The notes: generated from the letters alone by a model not told the origin. Counted from the stretch's first letter, positions 20,346-32,221 are shown. The stretch: DNA of 64,000 bases from Branchipolynoe longqiensis (GCA_030323885.1 CM059193.1:96340852-96404851), one strand, 5' to 3'. Made by a program: numbers and translations.

Positions 20346-23195
20346 GTGTTGTAGTGTGGCAGTGAGAGGGTGGTGAGAGGACGGTGAGAAAGCGGTGAGG
20401 CGGCAGTGAGAGGCGGTGAGAGGCAGTGAGAGGGCAGTGAGAGGGTTGCGAGAGGGTTGTGAGAGGGTGGTGAAAGGGTGGTGAGAGGGTGGTGAGTGCA
20501 CAGTGAGAGCATGGTAAGAGGGCAGTGAGAGGATTGTGAGAGAACGGTGAGAGGGTGGTGAGAGGGCGGTGTGAGGACAGTGAGAGTGTGGTGAGAGGGT
20601 GGTTACAGGGTTGTGAGAGGGTGGCGAGAGGGCAGTGATAGGGCAGTAAGAGGGTGGTGAGACTGTCGTGAGAGGGTGGTGAGAGGGTTGTGAGAGGTTG
20701 GTGAGAGGGTTGTGAGAGGGCAGTGAGAGGGTTGTGGGAGGGATGTGAGAGGGATGAGATAGGATGGTGAGAGGGCGGTGAGAGGGTGGTGAGAGGGGGT
20801 GAGAAGGTGGTGAGAGCATGGTGAGAGGGTTCTGAGATGGTGGTGAGAGGGTTGTGAGAGTGCAGCAAGAGGGTTGTGAGAGGGCAGGCAGAGGGTGATG
20901 ATAGGGCAATGACAGGGTGGTGAGAGGGGGTGAGAAGGCAGTGAGAGGGTGGTGAGACTGTTGTGAGAGGGTGGTGATACGGTGTTTCGTGGGTGGTGAG
21001 AGGGTGGTGAGAGGTATGTGAGAGGGCAGTGATAGGGGAGTGAGAGTGTGGTGAGAGCATGGTGAGAGCGTGGTGAGAGGGCAGTGAGAGGGTAGTGAGA
21101 GGGTCATGAGAGCGCAGTGAGAGGGTGGTTACAGGGTGGTTACAGGGAGGTGAGAGGCGGTGAGAGGGCAGTGAGAGGGCAGTGACAGGGGGGTGAGAGG
21201 GCGGTGAGAGGGTGGTGAGACTGTTGTGAGAGGGTGGTGAAACCTTGGTGAAAGGGTTGTGAGAGGGCAGTGAGAGGGTTGTGAGAGGGAACTGAGAGGT
21301 TTGTGAGATGGTGGTGACAGGGTTGTGAGAGAGTGGTGAGAGGGCGGTGATAGGGTAGTAAGAGGGTGGTGAGAGGGCAGTGAGAGGGTAGTGAGTGGTT
21401 GGTGAGAGGGCAGTGAGAGGGTGGTGAGAGGGTGGTGAGAGGGCAGTGAGAGGGTGGTGTGAGGGCGGTGAGAGGGTGTTGAGAGGGCAGTGAGAGGGTA
21501 GTGAGACTGTTGTGTGAGGGTGGTGAAAGGTTGGTGAGAGGGTGGTGAGCGGGATGTGAGAGGGCAGTGAGAGGGCAGTGAGAGGGTGGTGAGAGGGTGG
21601 AGAGAGGGATGCGAGAGGGCAGTGAGAGGGAGGTGAGAGGACAGTGAGAGCATGGTGAGAGCATGGTGAGAGGTTTGTGAGAGGCTAGTGAGATGGTCAT
21701 GAGAGGTCAGTGAGAGGGTGGTTAGAGGGTGGTTACAGGGAGGTGAGAGGGCGGTGAGAGGGCAGTGACAGGCGGGTGAGAGGGTGGTGAGAGGACCGTG
21801 AGAGCGTGGTGAGAGGGTGGTGAGAGGGTGGTGAGAAGGGGGTGATATGGTGGTGAGAGTGAGGGGAGAGGGTGCTGAGAAGGAAGTGAGAGCATGGTGA
21901 GAGGGTGATGAGAGGGAAGTGAGAGCATGGTGAGAGGGTAGTGAGAGGTTTGTGAGAGGGTGGTGAGAGGGTGGTGAGAGGATTGGGAGAGGGCAGGAGA
22001 GGGTTGTGAGAGGGCAGTGAGAGGGTGGCGATAGGGCAGTGAGAGTGTGATGAGAGGTTGGTGAGAGGGTGCTGCGAGGGCAGTGAGAGGGTGTTGAGTG
22101 AGTTGTGAGAGGGCTGTGAGAGCGTTGTTAGAGGCAGTGAGTGAGCAGTGAGACCGTGGTGAGATTGTTGTGAGAGGGTGGTGAGAGGGTTCTCAGATGG
22201 CAATGAGAGGGGTGTGAGAGTGTGGTGAGAGGGTTGTGATATGGCAGTGAATGTGTGGTGAGAGGGTCGTGAGAGGGCAGTGAGAGGGTGGTTAGAGGGT
22301 GGTTAACGGGAGGTGAGATGCGGTGAGAGGGCGGTGAGAGGGTTGTGATAGGGCAGTGAGAGGGTGGTGAGAGGGTTGTGAGTGGGCAGTGAGATGGCAG
22401 TGATAGGGTGGTGACATGACGGTTAGAGGGTGGTGAAAGGCCGGTGAGAGGGTGGTGAGAGGGCGGTCAGAGGGTGTTTGGAGGGCAGTGAGAGGGTGGT
22501 GAGGGGCCGTGATCAGCCAGTGAGAGGGCAGTGAGAGGGTTGTGACAGGGTGGTGAGTGCGTTGTGAGAGCATTGTGAGAGGGTGGTGAGAGTGTTGTGA
22601 GAGGGCGGTGAGAGGGCTGTGAGAGCGCAGTGAGAGCATGGTCAGAGAGATGAGAGGGCAGTGAGAGCATGGTGCGAGGGTGGTGAGAGGGTTGTCAGAG
22701 GGCATTGAGAGGGCGGTGAGAGGGCAGTGAGAGGGCTGTGAGAGGGTGGTGAGAGGGTGGTAAGAGGGCAGTGAGAGTGTAGCAAGAGGGCAGTCAATGG
22801 ATGCTGAGAGGACGGTGAGAGGGTGGTGAAAAGGTGGTGAGTGGGTTGTGAGGAGGCGCTGGGACGGCTGTGAGAGAGTGGTGACAAGGCAATGAGAGGG
22901 CGTTGAGTGGGCAGTGATCGGGCGGTGACCGGGCGGTGAGGGGCGGTGCCAGAGCAATGAGAGGGCGGTGAGAGGGCAGTGAGAGGGCAGTGAGAGGGCA
23001 GTGAGAGGGCAGTGAGGGGGCGGTGACATGGCAATGGATGAGAGGGCATGGTGAGAGGGCGGTGAGAGGGCGGTGAGTAGGTGGTGAGGGGGATGTGAGA
23101 GGGCGGTGAGAGGGCGGTGAGAGGGCGGCGAGAGGGTGGTGAGGGGGATGTGAGAGGGCGGTGAGAGGGCGGTGAAAGGGCGGTGAGTGGGCTGG
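20346..23195. repeat. 11-bp purine-rich minisatellite (GTGAGAGGGYG)n
   Basis: About 250 copies of an 11-bp unit over 2.8 kb, strongly G/A on the plus strand. The complementary CTCTCAC repeats leave long minus-strand frames (311, 328, 222 codons) made of Ser, Pro, Thr, Leu and His. They are not genes. Confidence 0.93.
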
Positions 23196-23445
23196 CGGAG
23201 AGTGACGTGTGACAGTTCTGTTTTCTGGACGGCCTTCCTGCTGGCTGCAGTCCTCGAGAGCTGTCTCTGGTGGCTCATCCGTCTTTGTCTCCCGGCGGAA
23301 GCTTAGAACAATGCCGCGCACAGAGAACTGTGTGTGGTGTGTGAATTGTGCAGCAAGTGTGAAGGGTGTACTTGCCTCGTGTGTGTTGATGGAGACATGT
23401 ACCGTTTCTCGTCTATGTTGGGTTGGTGTGGGATCCCCATCTCTG
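23196..23445. other. Unique spacer, no gene assigned
   Basis: Unique sequence between the 11-bp and 68-bp arrays. A 94-codon plus frame crosses into the 68-bp array and has no recognisable domain. Confidence 0.4.
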
Positions 23446-24482
23446 GGCTTTGTAGGTAACATTACATTGTGTACTTGGTGTTATGTTGTGTAGACGTCAT
23501 TGCTTCTTGTGTGGGCTTTGTAGGTAACATTACATTGTGTACTTGGTGTTATGTTGTGTAGATGTCATTGCTTCTTATGTGGGCTTTGTAGGTAACATTA
23601 CATTGTGTACTTGGTGTTATATTGGGTAGATAGTATTGCTTCTTGTGTGGGTTCTGTAGTCATGTGTAGTGTATTGTTCATGTTGTGTGTATGTTACTGA
23701 TTCTTGTGTGGGTTATGTCGAAACATTACATCATGTACTCTGTGTCATGTTGTGTGCATGTTGCTGCTCCTACTGAGGGTTATGTAGGTATCATTACATC
23801 ACATACTCTGTGTCTGGTTGTGTGCATGCTGCTGCTCCTACTGTGGGTTATGTATGTAACATTACATCACATACTTTGTGCCTGGTTGTGTGCGTGTTGC
23901 TGCTCCTACTGTGGGTTATATAGGTATCATTACATCACGTACTTTGTGTCTGGTTGTGTGCATGTTGCTGCTCCTACTGTGGGTTATGTAGGTAACATTA
24001 CATCATGCACTCTGTCTCTGGTTGTGTACTTGGTGGTGCTCCTAAGGTGGGTTTCTGTACTAACATTACATCATGTACGCTGTGTCATGTTGTGTGCATG
24101 TTGGTGCTCATACTCTGGTTTATGTAGGTAACATTATATCATGTACTCTGTGTCTGGTTGTGTGCGTGTTGCCGCTCCTTCTGTGGGTTATGTAGGTAAC
24201 ATTACTTCATGTACTCTGTGTCTGGTTGTGTGCACATTGCTGCTGCTACTGTGGGTTATGTCGGTAACATTACCTCATGTACGCTGTGTCTGGTTGTGTG
24301 CATGTTGCTGCTCTTAATGTGGGTTATGTAGGTAACATTATATCATGTCCTCTGTGTCATGTTTTGTGCATGTTGCTGCTCCTACTGTGGGTTATGTAGT
24401 TAACATTACATCATGAACTCTTTGTCTGGTTGTGTGCCTCTTGCTGCTCCTACTGTGGGTTATGTAGGTAACATTACATCAC
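23446..24482. repeat. 68-bp minisatellite
   Basis: About 15 copies of a 68-bp unit (landmarks GGGTTATGTAGGTAACATTA and TGTGCATGTTGCTGCTCCTA). The first three copies form a distinct subtype (TGGTGTTATGTTGTGTAGAT). Confidence 0.92.
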
Positions 24483-24542
24483 AGGAGCAGCACCATGCAC
24501 ACAAGATGACGTACATAACCCACAGTAGGAGAAGCACATGGC
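24483..24542 (-). repeat. Inverted terminal unit of the 68-bp array
   Basis: The last unit is the reverse complement of the array: AGCAGCACCATGCACAC...ATAACCCACAGTAGGAG. It abuts the start of the DIRS-like fragment. Confidence 0.8.
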
Positions 24543-24549
24543 AAATACT

Positions 24550-26125
24550 GGTTACTGGTGCTCAGAGGAGACGAGGGCGGGAAGGCGTTTCCGCTGGCGG
24601 ACAAAATGACGCTCATTGACATTAACTCCGATTGACATCTTCAGGGCAATGGGAATGAGTATAGCGAAGGGAGAAATCATGACGGCCTTGTGGGCGGAGA
24701 ACACGAGGAAGCAGTACTCACAGGTACTTAAGAGGTGTGCTTTGCATTGTGCGAGAGCTGGTATCAATGCCAAAAGCCTTACCCTGCATGAAGGTATCGA
24801 ATACCTAGAAAAACTGTTCACAGAAGGTGCAGCAAGAACAACGATCAACATTGTGCAATGTTGCTGTCTGCATTCGTCACCATCGGGGGGAAGCCATTCG
24901 GGGAGCACCCACTCATGAGCAGGATACTTAAAGGGATAGGGAACCTAATACTAAGTATGAGTCCATGTGGGATCCAAGCCAATTGCTGTCACCCCTGCAA
25001 GAATGGAGGCCAACTGGGTCACTAGACAGTGAGAGACTCAACAAAAGAACAGTGTGCCTGTTCCTGCTAGAGACAGGACAACGCCTACAAGCACTGGGGC
25101 AAATGAAATGCAGAGACATTACGTGGGATATGAGGAGTTCTACCCTATGTTAGTCAACACAACTGAAATCAAACGACCTGACACGGAACCCACTCCTGCT
25201 GACATTCCGACAATACAAGGTGAGCGAGCTGTGTGTATTCGAACATCTCAAAGAATACATGAGCAGGGCGGAACTAGCCGGCGCAGAGCAGGCAATTTTC
25301 GCTACAATGAGAAGCCCACATGTTGCCACCTCACAAGAGATGCTCTCCAGGTATGTGAGAAATACCATGGTGGAGGCTGGAATAGGCATGCATCAGTCAT
25401 GCCATACACATCCAGGCACGCTGCCATGAGCGTCGCGGTGAGGTGACAGGTGCCCATAGCAACGATCCTCACAGCAGCGGGATGGGCAAGGGAGGGCACA
25501 TTCAGAAGGTTATATGACAGGCCAATATGTGTGGCAACTGACAATAATGCAGACTTGATCCCAAACCTCTGGGCAGGTAGCCCAGACAAATGAATATTTA
25601 CCTTGTGTATATTTATTTATCCAAGTAAAACACCAAGCCAGGTGACATATAGAACGAGTTAGGCTATAGAGCCTGAAATACAAATTCAAAGCCTTAAGCA
25701 ACATTCAGTGTTACTGGTGCTTACTTTAAGAGAAAATTACCATGAGAATTAAAACAACATGGCATGCAGTCACAATACAAACAAGTGGCTGGCCCTTGTG
25801 GCCTGATTACCCTCATAATATACAATTATGCTATTAACATGCAGCAGAATATGGATTATTATGGATAGAAATAGGCCACAAAGGGCCAGCGGCCCACCCT
25901 AGACATAATCTATATACACATATTAAACAGAACAAGCTGGACATACGCAATAAAGTATATCATTACTTCCACCCTATTAACGACTGCATACCAAGTGGGA
26001 AAACAAGCGATACAAAATTACGAGAGCTTGACCTACGCGACATCCAGTAGCCGTTGGCCCCTTGTGGCCTATTTCTTACCATAATAGTCCATATTCTGCT
26101 GGATGTTAAGAGCAGAATTGTTTAG
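24550..26125 (+). mobile_element. 3' fragment of a DIRS-like retroelement
   Basis: It holds the tyrosine recombinase region and the terminal inverted-repeat region of the element family also present at 49140-55490. The RT and RNase H parts are absent (5' truncation at about 24550). The right end contains inverted arms at about 25821-25893 and 26052-26122, around ATTAACATGCAGCAGAATAT and its complement. Confidence 0.85.
24556..25595 (+). pseudogene. Tyrosine recombinase (DIRS type), broken
   Basis: The N-terminal SAM-like part reads LWAENTRKQYSQVLKR...EGIEYLEKLFTEGAARTTIN (24690-24850). It continues after frameshifts with LLETGQRLQALGQMKCRDI (near 25063-25120), containing the first catalytic Arg of the TG-R box. 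The second box is seen at PYTSRHA (near 25400-25420), with the Arg-His pair. In DIRS elements this enzyme integrates circular cDNA in place of a DDE integrase. At least three frame changes (near 24870, 25140, 25220) and stops make it a pseudogene. The order of blocks is the same as in 54000-54990. Confidence 0.85.
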
Positions 26126-26695
26126 TGTGCGCGAGTCTGTGTAAGTGTTTGTAAGTGTGTTATGTGTGTGAGTGTGTGTGTGTGAGTGTGTGTGAGGGTG
26201 TGCGAGTGTGTGGAAGTGTGTGTATGTGAGTGTGTGAATGTGTGTGTGAGTGTGTGTGTCAGATGTGAGTGTGTGTGAGTGTGTGAGTGAGTGTCTCAGT
26301 GTGTGTATGTGAGTGTGTGTGAGTATATGTGTGTAAGTGTGTGTCTGCGTGTGTGTGTGAGTGTGTGTGTGGATGTGTGTGAGTGTGTGTGAGTGTGTGT
26401 GTGAATGCGTATGAGTGTGTGTGTATGTGAGTGTGTGAGTGTGTGAGTGTGTGAGTGTGTGAACGTGTGAGTGTGTGTGTGAGTGTGTGTGTGGAGTGTG
26501 TGAGTGTGTGAGTGTGTGAGTGTGTGAGTGTGTGAGTGTGTGAGTGTGTGAGTGTGTGAGTGTGTGAGTGTGTGAGTGTGTGAGTGTGTGTGAGTGTGTG
26601 AGTGTGTGAGTGTGTGAGTGTGTGTGTGAGTGTGTGAGTGTGTGAGTGTGTGAGTGTGTGTGTGAGTGTGAGTGTGTGAGTGTGTGTTAGTGGGG
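26126..26695. repeat. (TG)n/GAGTGTGT microsatellite-minisatellite
   Basis: Long GTGTGAGTGTGTGAGTG simple sequence. The 226-codon minus frame of Thr/His/Leu/Ser is an artefact for most of its length. Confidence 0.9.
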
Positions 26696-26949
26696 CGTGG
26701 GTGTGGCGCTGCACGATTCGGGGATTAGAGTTCAGGGTTTGAGCTCCACTTTGAGTTCGTGTCTGAGTATCGTAATGCCTGTCCTGTAGCAGCCCGTGTG
26801 ATTGTGTGAATGTGGCATTACCCCACGTGACCGCTCCACGCCCACACTCACTTCCGGTTAAGCTGCTCCTTTTCAGACGCTGCCTCGTGCAGTTTGTGCG
26901 TTCAGTGTAACCCCGCAGAGCCGGGTGCGTCCACCACAATTAGACTAGT
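26696..26949. other. Unique spacer, no gene
   Basis: Unique sequence between the TG array and the split SINE, with a CCACGTGACC E-box near 26824. No coding signal. Confidence 0.4.
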
Positions 26950-26950
26950 C

Positions 26951-27078
26951 GGTTAGTTGGCTGTTGGAGGTTTACGTCCTGGCCACATCTGAGGTCATAT
27001 TAAGACGGATATCGACTGTTATATTTCACCCTCATGACGAATTTATAGTGCTGCCCAACTGGAAAACAAGGCTGCCGG
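26951..27078 (-). mobile_element. SINE, 3' half, split by an insertion
   Basis: The minus-strand SINE tail and body run from TTAGTTGGCTGTTGGAGG to GGCTGCCGG. The family sequence resumes at 27891 (CCGGCACCATGACC), so 27079-27890 is an insertion. Confidence 0.85.
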
Positions 27079-27261
27079 TGTAGTAAGTTCAAAACACTAC
27101 CCCACAACAACACTACAGTAGTGTTTTCAACCTAGGTTCAAAACACTACGTACGTTATTGCTTTCAACTTAGTTAAAGGTAGGTTCAAAACACTACTGTG
27201 GCCATGCTCAAAACACTATCCTTAAGTTCAAAACACTCTCGTTAAGTTCAAAACACTTCTC

Positions 27262-27404
27262 ACAGTGCTGGCAGCCTGGTCTCCTAGTGAGGCAGCACTA
27301 TAATAAAGGTGCCATGAGTGTGCACTGTCACAAGTCAGTACCCATACTGAGATGACCATAGATGTTGCTAGGATGTAAAACAACAACAACCAATCAATCA
27401 AACG
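27262..27404 (+). mobile_element. SINE fragment (3' part) inside element Ia
   Basis: It matches the family from GTGCTGGCAGCCTGGT to the AAAACAACAACAACC tail, followed by AATCAATCA. It is 5' truncated. Confidence 0.8.
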
Positions 27405-27463
27405 CCGCAGCATGGTCAGTATATAAATACATACCAGTAGGTTACATTTTGCAGCATTACAGA

Positions 27464-27799
27464 CCAGACGGGATGGCCGAATGAGTTAGAGCATCCGTCT
27501 CCCGTGTTGGTAGATCGTTGTGTCGTGGGTTTGAATGCTCGTCGAGTCAAACCAATGACTTAAAAATGTATACTTCTTGCTTCCTAGCCTGGCAATTGAC
27601 ATTATTAGGATAGGGCAATGACTGGTTGGCTCAGTGTCAGGATATTGTGACTGAGTGGGATACCAGGTCATGGTGCTGGTGGCATGGTCTTCCAGTGGGG
27701 CAGCACTATAAACTGGCCATGAGTGTGCACTGTCACAAGTCGGTACACATCCTAATATGACCTTAGATGTTGCTATGACATAAAACAACAACAAACAAC
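27464..27799 (+). mobile_element. Full-length tRNA-derived SINE (nested in element Ia)
   Basis: The tRNA-like head has an A box in GATGGCCGAATGAGTTAGAG and a B box at GGGTTTGAATGCTC (near 27528-27541). The body follows (TAGGATAGGGCAATGACTGG, CAGTGGGGCAGCACTATAAA, CACAAGTCGGTAC) and then an AAAACAACAACAAACAAC tail. Its position inside 27079-27890 makes it younger than that element. Confidence 0.88.
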
Positions 27800-27890
27800 T
27801 TAAGTTGAAAACACTACCATAGTGTTTTGAACTTATGATGAAAACACTACCGTAGTGTTTTCAACGGGGTAGTGTTTTGAACGTCCTACA

Positions 27891-28105
27891 CCGGCACCAT
27901 GACCGTATTCTCAATTCAGTCACAGTATCCTGACAATGAGGTAACCAGTCCTTTCTTTATCCTAGTAATACCGGGCGCGAAGTTAGGTAGCGACAAGTAT
28001 CAATTTGGTCAATCATTGATCTGAGTGAGCCAGGTTTCAAACTCCCGACCTTCCGTACCGGAAGTCTGCGCTCTACCGATTTGGCCACCATGTCCGGTAG
28101 GTAGT
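27891..28105 (-). mobile_element. SINE, 5' half with tRNA head, split by an insertion
   Basis: Continuation of 26951-27078. The complement of boxes A and B lies at about 28030-28095 (TTTCAAACTCCCGACC and CTCTACCGATTTGGCCA). Confidence 0.85.
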
Positions 28106-28229
28106 AAGGTATTAGGTGAGGGTGATTGGTGGCCGGCTCCCCTGGAGCTGCCTGCAAGCACGGTCCTCCAGACAAGCGTGTCATACTCATGCAGGCTGGG
28201 ACCGGGCGCGGAGGCCGAATCGAATTACT

Positions 28230-28370
28230 TTACTTTCTTTTTCTTTTTTTTGTTGAGGCTGTATTTATATTGTCCATAGCATATAAGCCTGGTTATTCAG
28301 GCTTGTTTTCAATGCTGGCCAGTTGTAGTGTTGGTGATATCAACTGACTGGGGCATTTAACTCCTACGTT
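28230..28370 (-). mobile_element. LINE 3'-end fragment
   Basis: It shares GTCCATAGCATATA, AGGCTTGTTTTCAATGCTGG and CAGTTGTAGTG-like blocks, in the same order, with 60800-60930, which is the 3' end of a CR1-like LINE on the minus strand. An A-rich tail on the minus strand corresponds to the T-run at 28240-28250. Confidence 0.65.
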
Positions 28371-28804
28371 TACATAAACAAGACAAGTCATCGCTTGGTT
28401 GAGAAGTTCTCTGGCTGGCACCTACAAACAGGCCCTTAACCGTTTATTATAAAGTCCAAATTTTAAGACAAGTAGTGAGCAGCAGCGCAAAACTAGTGTG
28501 TGCGTGCTATAGCGCTCCCCGGGGTCGAATGGACACAGCCAATCGGTGGCCCCGCTGGTAGCATGTAATGCGCTACTCCACCAGACAGGGTGTTAGGGAG
28601 CAAAAGAAGACAGCAGAATAATTAGATGTGAAGGGAGTGCATCGAACACTGCCCCAGTCAGTTGTGAGACCTACACACTTTATGAACAGTTGCAGACAAG
28701 TTGACACATTTGCAATCCCAAAGTTGGTATCCTAATCAGTGGCTCTTAGATATGTATTATCCCGATTTAGATAATACCTGCCTTTGTCCTAAAATAATTA
28801 ATTA
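28371..28804. other. Unique sequence, possible tRNA-like head, no gene
   Basis: On the minus strand GGTGGAGTAGCGCATTACAT...TTCGACCCCGGGGAGC (about 28500-28590) looks weakly like A and B boxes of another tRNA-derived retroposon. Nothing coding is seen. Confidence 0.3.
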
Positions 28805-29042
28805 TACAACATGATACTTGTCGCTTCCTAACCTGGTGCTTGGCATTAATATGATAGGGCAAGGACTGGTTAGCACAGTGTCATGATAATGTGACTGAGT
28901 GGGATATGGTTCCATGGTGCTGGCAGCCTGATTTGCCAGTGGAGTAGAACTATAAAGTTGCAATGAGTGTGCACTGTCACAAGTCGATATCCGTCCGGAT
29001 ATGACCTTAGATGTTGCCAGGACGTAAACCTTCAACAACCAA
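28805..29042 (+). mobile_element. SINE, 5' truncated
   Basis: Matches the SINE body from GATACTTGTCGCTTCCTAAC to the CAACAACCAACGA tail. The tRNA head is missing. Confidence 0.85.
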
Positions 29043-29274
29043 CGAGCGTTACAGGCTGACAGGAGGCTGTTGTACAGGCCGGAGAAGCGCTCAGAGACGT
29101 GAAGGTGGCTGTGACTGACATTGGCCGCCGAGCACCAGAAGGGACATATTATTTAAATGGACGCACACTTAAGTTGAGGTCAAATATGACACAAACTGGA
29201 AAGGCACTGGACAGGAAGGGGTCGTCAGAGGGCTACCGGCAACCGGAGTGAAGGCGGGCGTCACGTCTCCTGTG
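29043..29274. other. Unique spacer, no gene
   Basis: Unique sequence between the SINE and the 66-bp array. It contains no recognisable coding or RNA feature. Confidence 0.4.
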
Positions 29275-31350
29275 TGTGTTGACGTGTCACTGTCAGCCAG
29301 CAGTGTGACATGTTGGTTTACTGTTGATATGTATGTGGTGTGTTGACATGTCAGCCAGATGTGTGTCATCTTGGTTTACTGTTGATATGTATGTTGTGTG
29401 TGTTGAAATGTCACTGTCAGCCAGCAGTGTGACATGTTGGTTGACTGTTGATATGTCTCCTGTGTGTGTTGACGTGTCACTGTCAGCCAGCAGTGTAACA
29501 TATTGGTTTACTGTTGATATGTATGTTATGTGTGTTGACAGGTCACTGTCAGCCAGCAGTGTGACATGTTGGTTATCTGTTGATATGTATTATGTGTGTG
29601 TTGATATGTCACTGTCAGCCAGCTGTGTGACATGTTGGTTAACTGTTGATATGTCTCCTGTGTGTGTTGATGTGTCACTGACAGCCGACAGTGTGACATG
29701 TTGGTTGACTGTCGATATGTATGTTGTGTGCATTGACATGTCACTGTCAACCAGCAGTGTGACATGTTGGTTGACTTGATATGTATCCTGTGTGTGTTGA
29801 CGTGTCACTGTCAGCCGACAGTGTGACATGTTGGTTGACCCGTTGATATATCTCCTGTGTGTGTTGACATGTCACTGTCAGCCAGCTGTCTGACATAGTG
29901 TCTGTTGATATGTCTGTTATGGTTGTTGACGGGTCACTGTCAGCCAGCTGTGTGTCATGCTCGTTGTCTGAGTGTTGATATGTCTGTTGGGTGTGTTGAC
30001 ATGTCACTGTCAACCAACTGTGTGACATGTTGGTTGACTGTTGATATGTATGTTGTGTGTGTTGACATGTCACTGTCAGCCAGCAGTGTGACATGTTGGT
30101 TGACTGTTGGTATGTCTCCTGTGTGTGTTGATGTGTCACTGTCAGCCAGCAGTGTGACATGTTGGTTGATTGTTGATATATATCCTGTGTCTGTTGAAAT
30201 ATCACTCTCAGCCAGCAGTGTGACATGTTGGTTAACTGTTGATATATCTCCTGTGTGTGTTGAAATGCCACTCTCAGCCAGCTGTGTGACATGTTGTCTG
30301 TTGATATGTCTGTTATGGTTGCTGATGTGTCACTGTCAGCCAGCTGTGTGACACGTTGGTTGCCTGACTGTTGGTATGTCTCCTGTGTGTGTTGACATGC
30401 CACTGTCAGCCAGCTGTGTGTCATGCTGGTTGTCTGCGTGTTGATATGTCTGTTGTGTGTGTTGACTTGTCACTGTCAGCCAGCTCTGTGACATGTTGGT
30501 TATTTGACTGTTGATATATCTCTTGTGTGTGTTGACGTGTCACTGTCAGCCAGCTGTGTGACATGTTGGCTGTTTGACTGTTGATATGTCTGTTGTGTGT
30601 GTTGATGTGACACTGTCAGCCAGCTGTGTGACATGTTGGTTGTATGTTGATATATTTGTTGTGTGTGTTGATGTGTCACTGTCAGACATATGTGTGACAT
30701 GTTGTTTGTTTGTTTGTTGATGTGTATGTTGCGTGTGTTGATGTGTTACTCTCAGCCAGATGTGTGACATGTTGTTTGTTTGTTTGTTGATATGTCTGTT
30801 GTGTGTGTTGATGTGTCACTATCAGACAGCTGTGTAACATGGTGTTTGTTTGACTGTTGATATGTATGTTGTGTGTGTTGATGTGTCACTGTCAGACAGC
30901 TGTGTGACATGTTGTTTGTGTGTTGATGTGGCTGTTGTGTATGTTGATGTGTCACTCTCAGCCAGCTGTGTGATATGTTGTTTGTTGATATGTCTGGTGT
31001 GTGTGTTGATGTGTCACTATCAGACAGTTGTGTGACATGTTGTTTGCTTGACTGTTGATATGTATGTTGTGTGTGTTGATGTGTCACTCTCAGACAGATG
31101 TGTGACATGTTGTCTGTTTGTCTGTTACTATGTCTGTTGTGTGTGTTGATGTGTCACTGTCAGACAGCTGTGTGCCATGTTGGTTGTCTGTTGATATGTA
31201 TATTGTATGTGTTATGTCTGTCCTCTGTGTGTTGACAGTTCTGTCTTCTGTGTATTGACATGCATTATGTTTGTGTGTTGACATGTATGATGTGTGTGTT
31301 GACATATCTGGTATGTGTGTGTTGATATGTCTCCTGCCTCTTCAGTAATA
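29275..31350. repeat. 66-bp minisatellite
   Basis: About 29 copies of a 66-bp unit (GTCACTGTCAGCCAGCAGTG, GACATGTTGGTTGACTGTTG, ATATGTATGTTGTGTGTGTT), with 3' copies shortened. 66 bp equals 22 codons, so a 22-residue peptide repeat remains open on both strands. It is treated as a repeat artefact. Confidence 0.92.
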
Positions 31351-32164
31351 TGTCTGCTACCCTGACTGGATGGTGATGTCGGTATCTGTTGTGAGGTATG
31401 CTGTGTGTGTTGAGATGTCAGATGTCCAGTGTTGTGATGTTTGTTGTGTGTGGTGTGATGTGTGTGTTGTGCTGTCTGCTGTATGTGTTGTGATGTGTGT
31501 TTTGTGTGTTGACTTGTCTGGTCGTATTGCACGGCTTGCTGGCAGACGAAGCTGGGGTCCAATCTCACCCCGAGGTATCCATATATACAAATATATATAT
31601 ATACGTATAAATTGGGCTACGACGTAGGAGAATAAGAGACAAGACGAGAAGTGGTGGAAGCCTAGTTTAGTTGCTGAGGCCCATCTGGCTGAGCAATAAC
31701 CGCCCTACCAAGAACAATTTTAACTGGCGCCGATGTGACCCTGACAAGGTCTGACTGGCATATGACAACATGGTGGGGCGCCAGGATAGCGCAGCAGGAA
31801 CCAGCCGGCAGCGAATATAACAATAATATATTGTGGGTTAATAATAAAAGGCAGCATTAAATGCTAGGATCCTGCAGGATATAGGAATATAGCTCCGCCC
31901 CTTTATACTCATATAATAAATTATATATCCCATATATATGTATATAATATTCTAATGCCAGTCGCCATACTAAGCACAGGACGACTGCGTCTAAAGTAAG
32001 ATCACGACACTATGTATCAACACTTATATGATGACTTCCAATACTTAAGCATACCTGGCGGATTGCAACATTTAATTTACCATAGACAGACACCTGGAAC
32101 AGGCGAGTCTTCAGGCCCGTCTTAAACCAAGAGCCGGTGCTTCTCTCGCATCCTCGGGCAAACC
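31351..32164. other. Degenerate TG-rich sequence, then unique AT-rich sequence
   Basis: Decayed array sequence to about 31520, followed by unique sequence. AACTGGCGCCGATGTGACC (31721-31739) resembles an LTR primer-binding site, but no LTR could be seen. No gene is assigned. Confidence 0.4.
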
Positions 32165-32220
32165 CCCTCATGAGATGACCTTAGATGTTGACAGGATGTA
32201 AAACTCCAACAACTAACCAA
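32165..32220 (+). mobile_element. SINE tail fragment
   Basis: ATGACCTTAGATGTTG(A)CAGGATGTAAAACTCC followed by AACAACTAACCAAC. These are the last ~55 bp of the SINE family. Confidence 0.75.
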
Positions 32221-32221
32221 C

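Larger units (their letters stand above)
27079..27890. mobile_element. 812-bp inverted-repeat element at CCGG (element Ia)
   Basis: The termini are TGTAGTAAGTTCAAAACACT at the left and its counterpart TGTAGGACGTTCAAAACACT from the right, continuing ACCCC. That gives 25 bp with two mismatches. CCGG is present on both sides (27075-27078 and 27891-27894), and the interrupted SINE needs only one, so it is a 4-bp target duplication. The interior carries many GTTCAAAACACTAC words in both orientations and two SINE copies. No transposase. Confidence 0.82.

Noticed and set aside
18162..21107. 981-codon minus-strand open frame (Pro/His/Thr/Ser-rich)
   Set aside because: It lies entirely in G-rich minisatellites whose complement lacks stop triplets. 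There is no domain, and several overlapping frames are equally open.
20346..23462. Long Ser/Pro/Thr/Leu minus frames
   Set aside because: They are artefacts of the 11-bp array, and all three frames behave alike.
29324..30424. Frames of 151-225 codons with a 22-residue repeat
   Set aside because: The 66-bp period explains the openness on both strands, and I see no domain. I cannot fully exclude translation.
31721..31739. Primer-binding-site-like TGGCGCCGATGTGACC
   Set aside because: No LTR boundary or second LTR was seen beside it.
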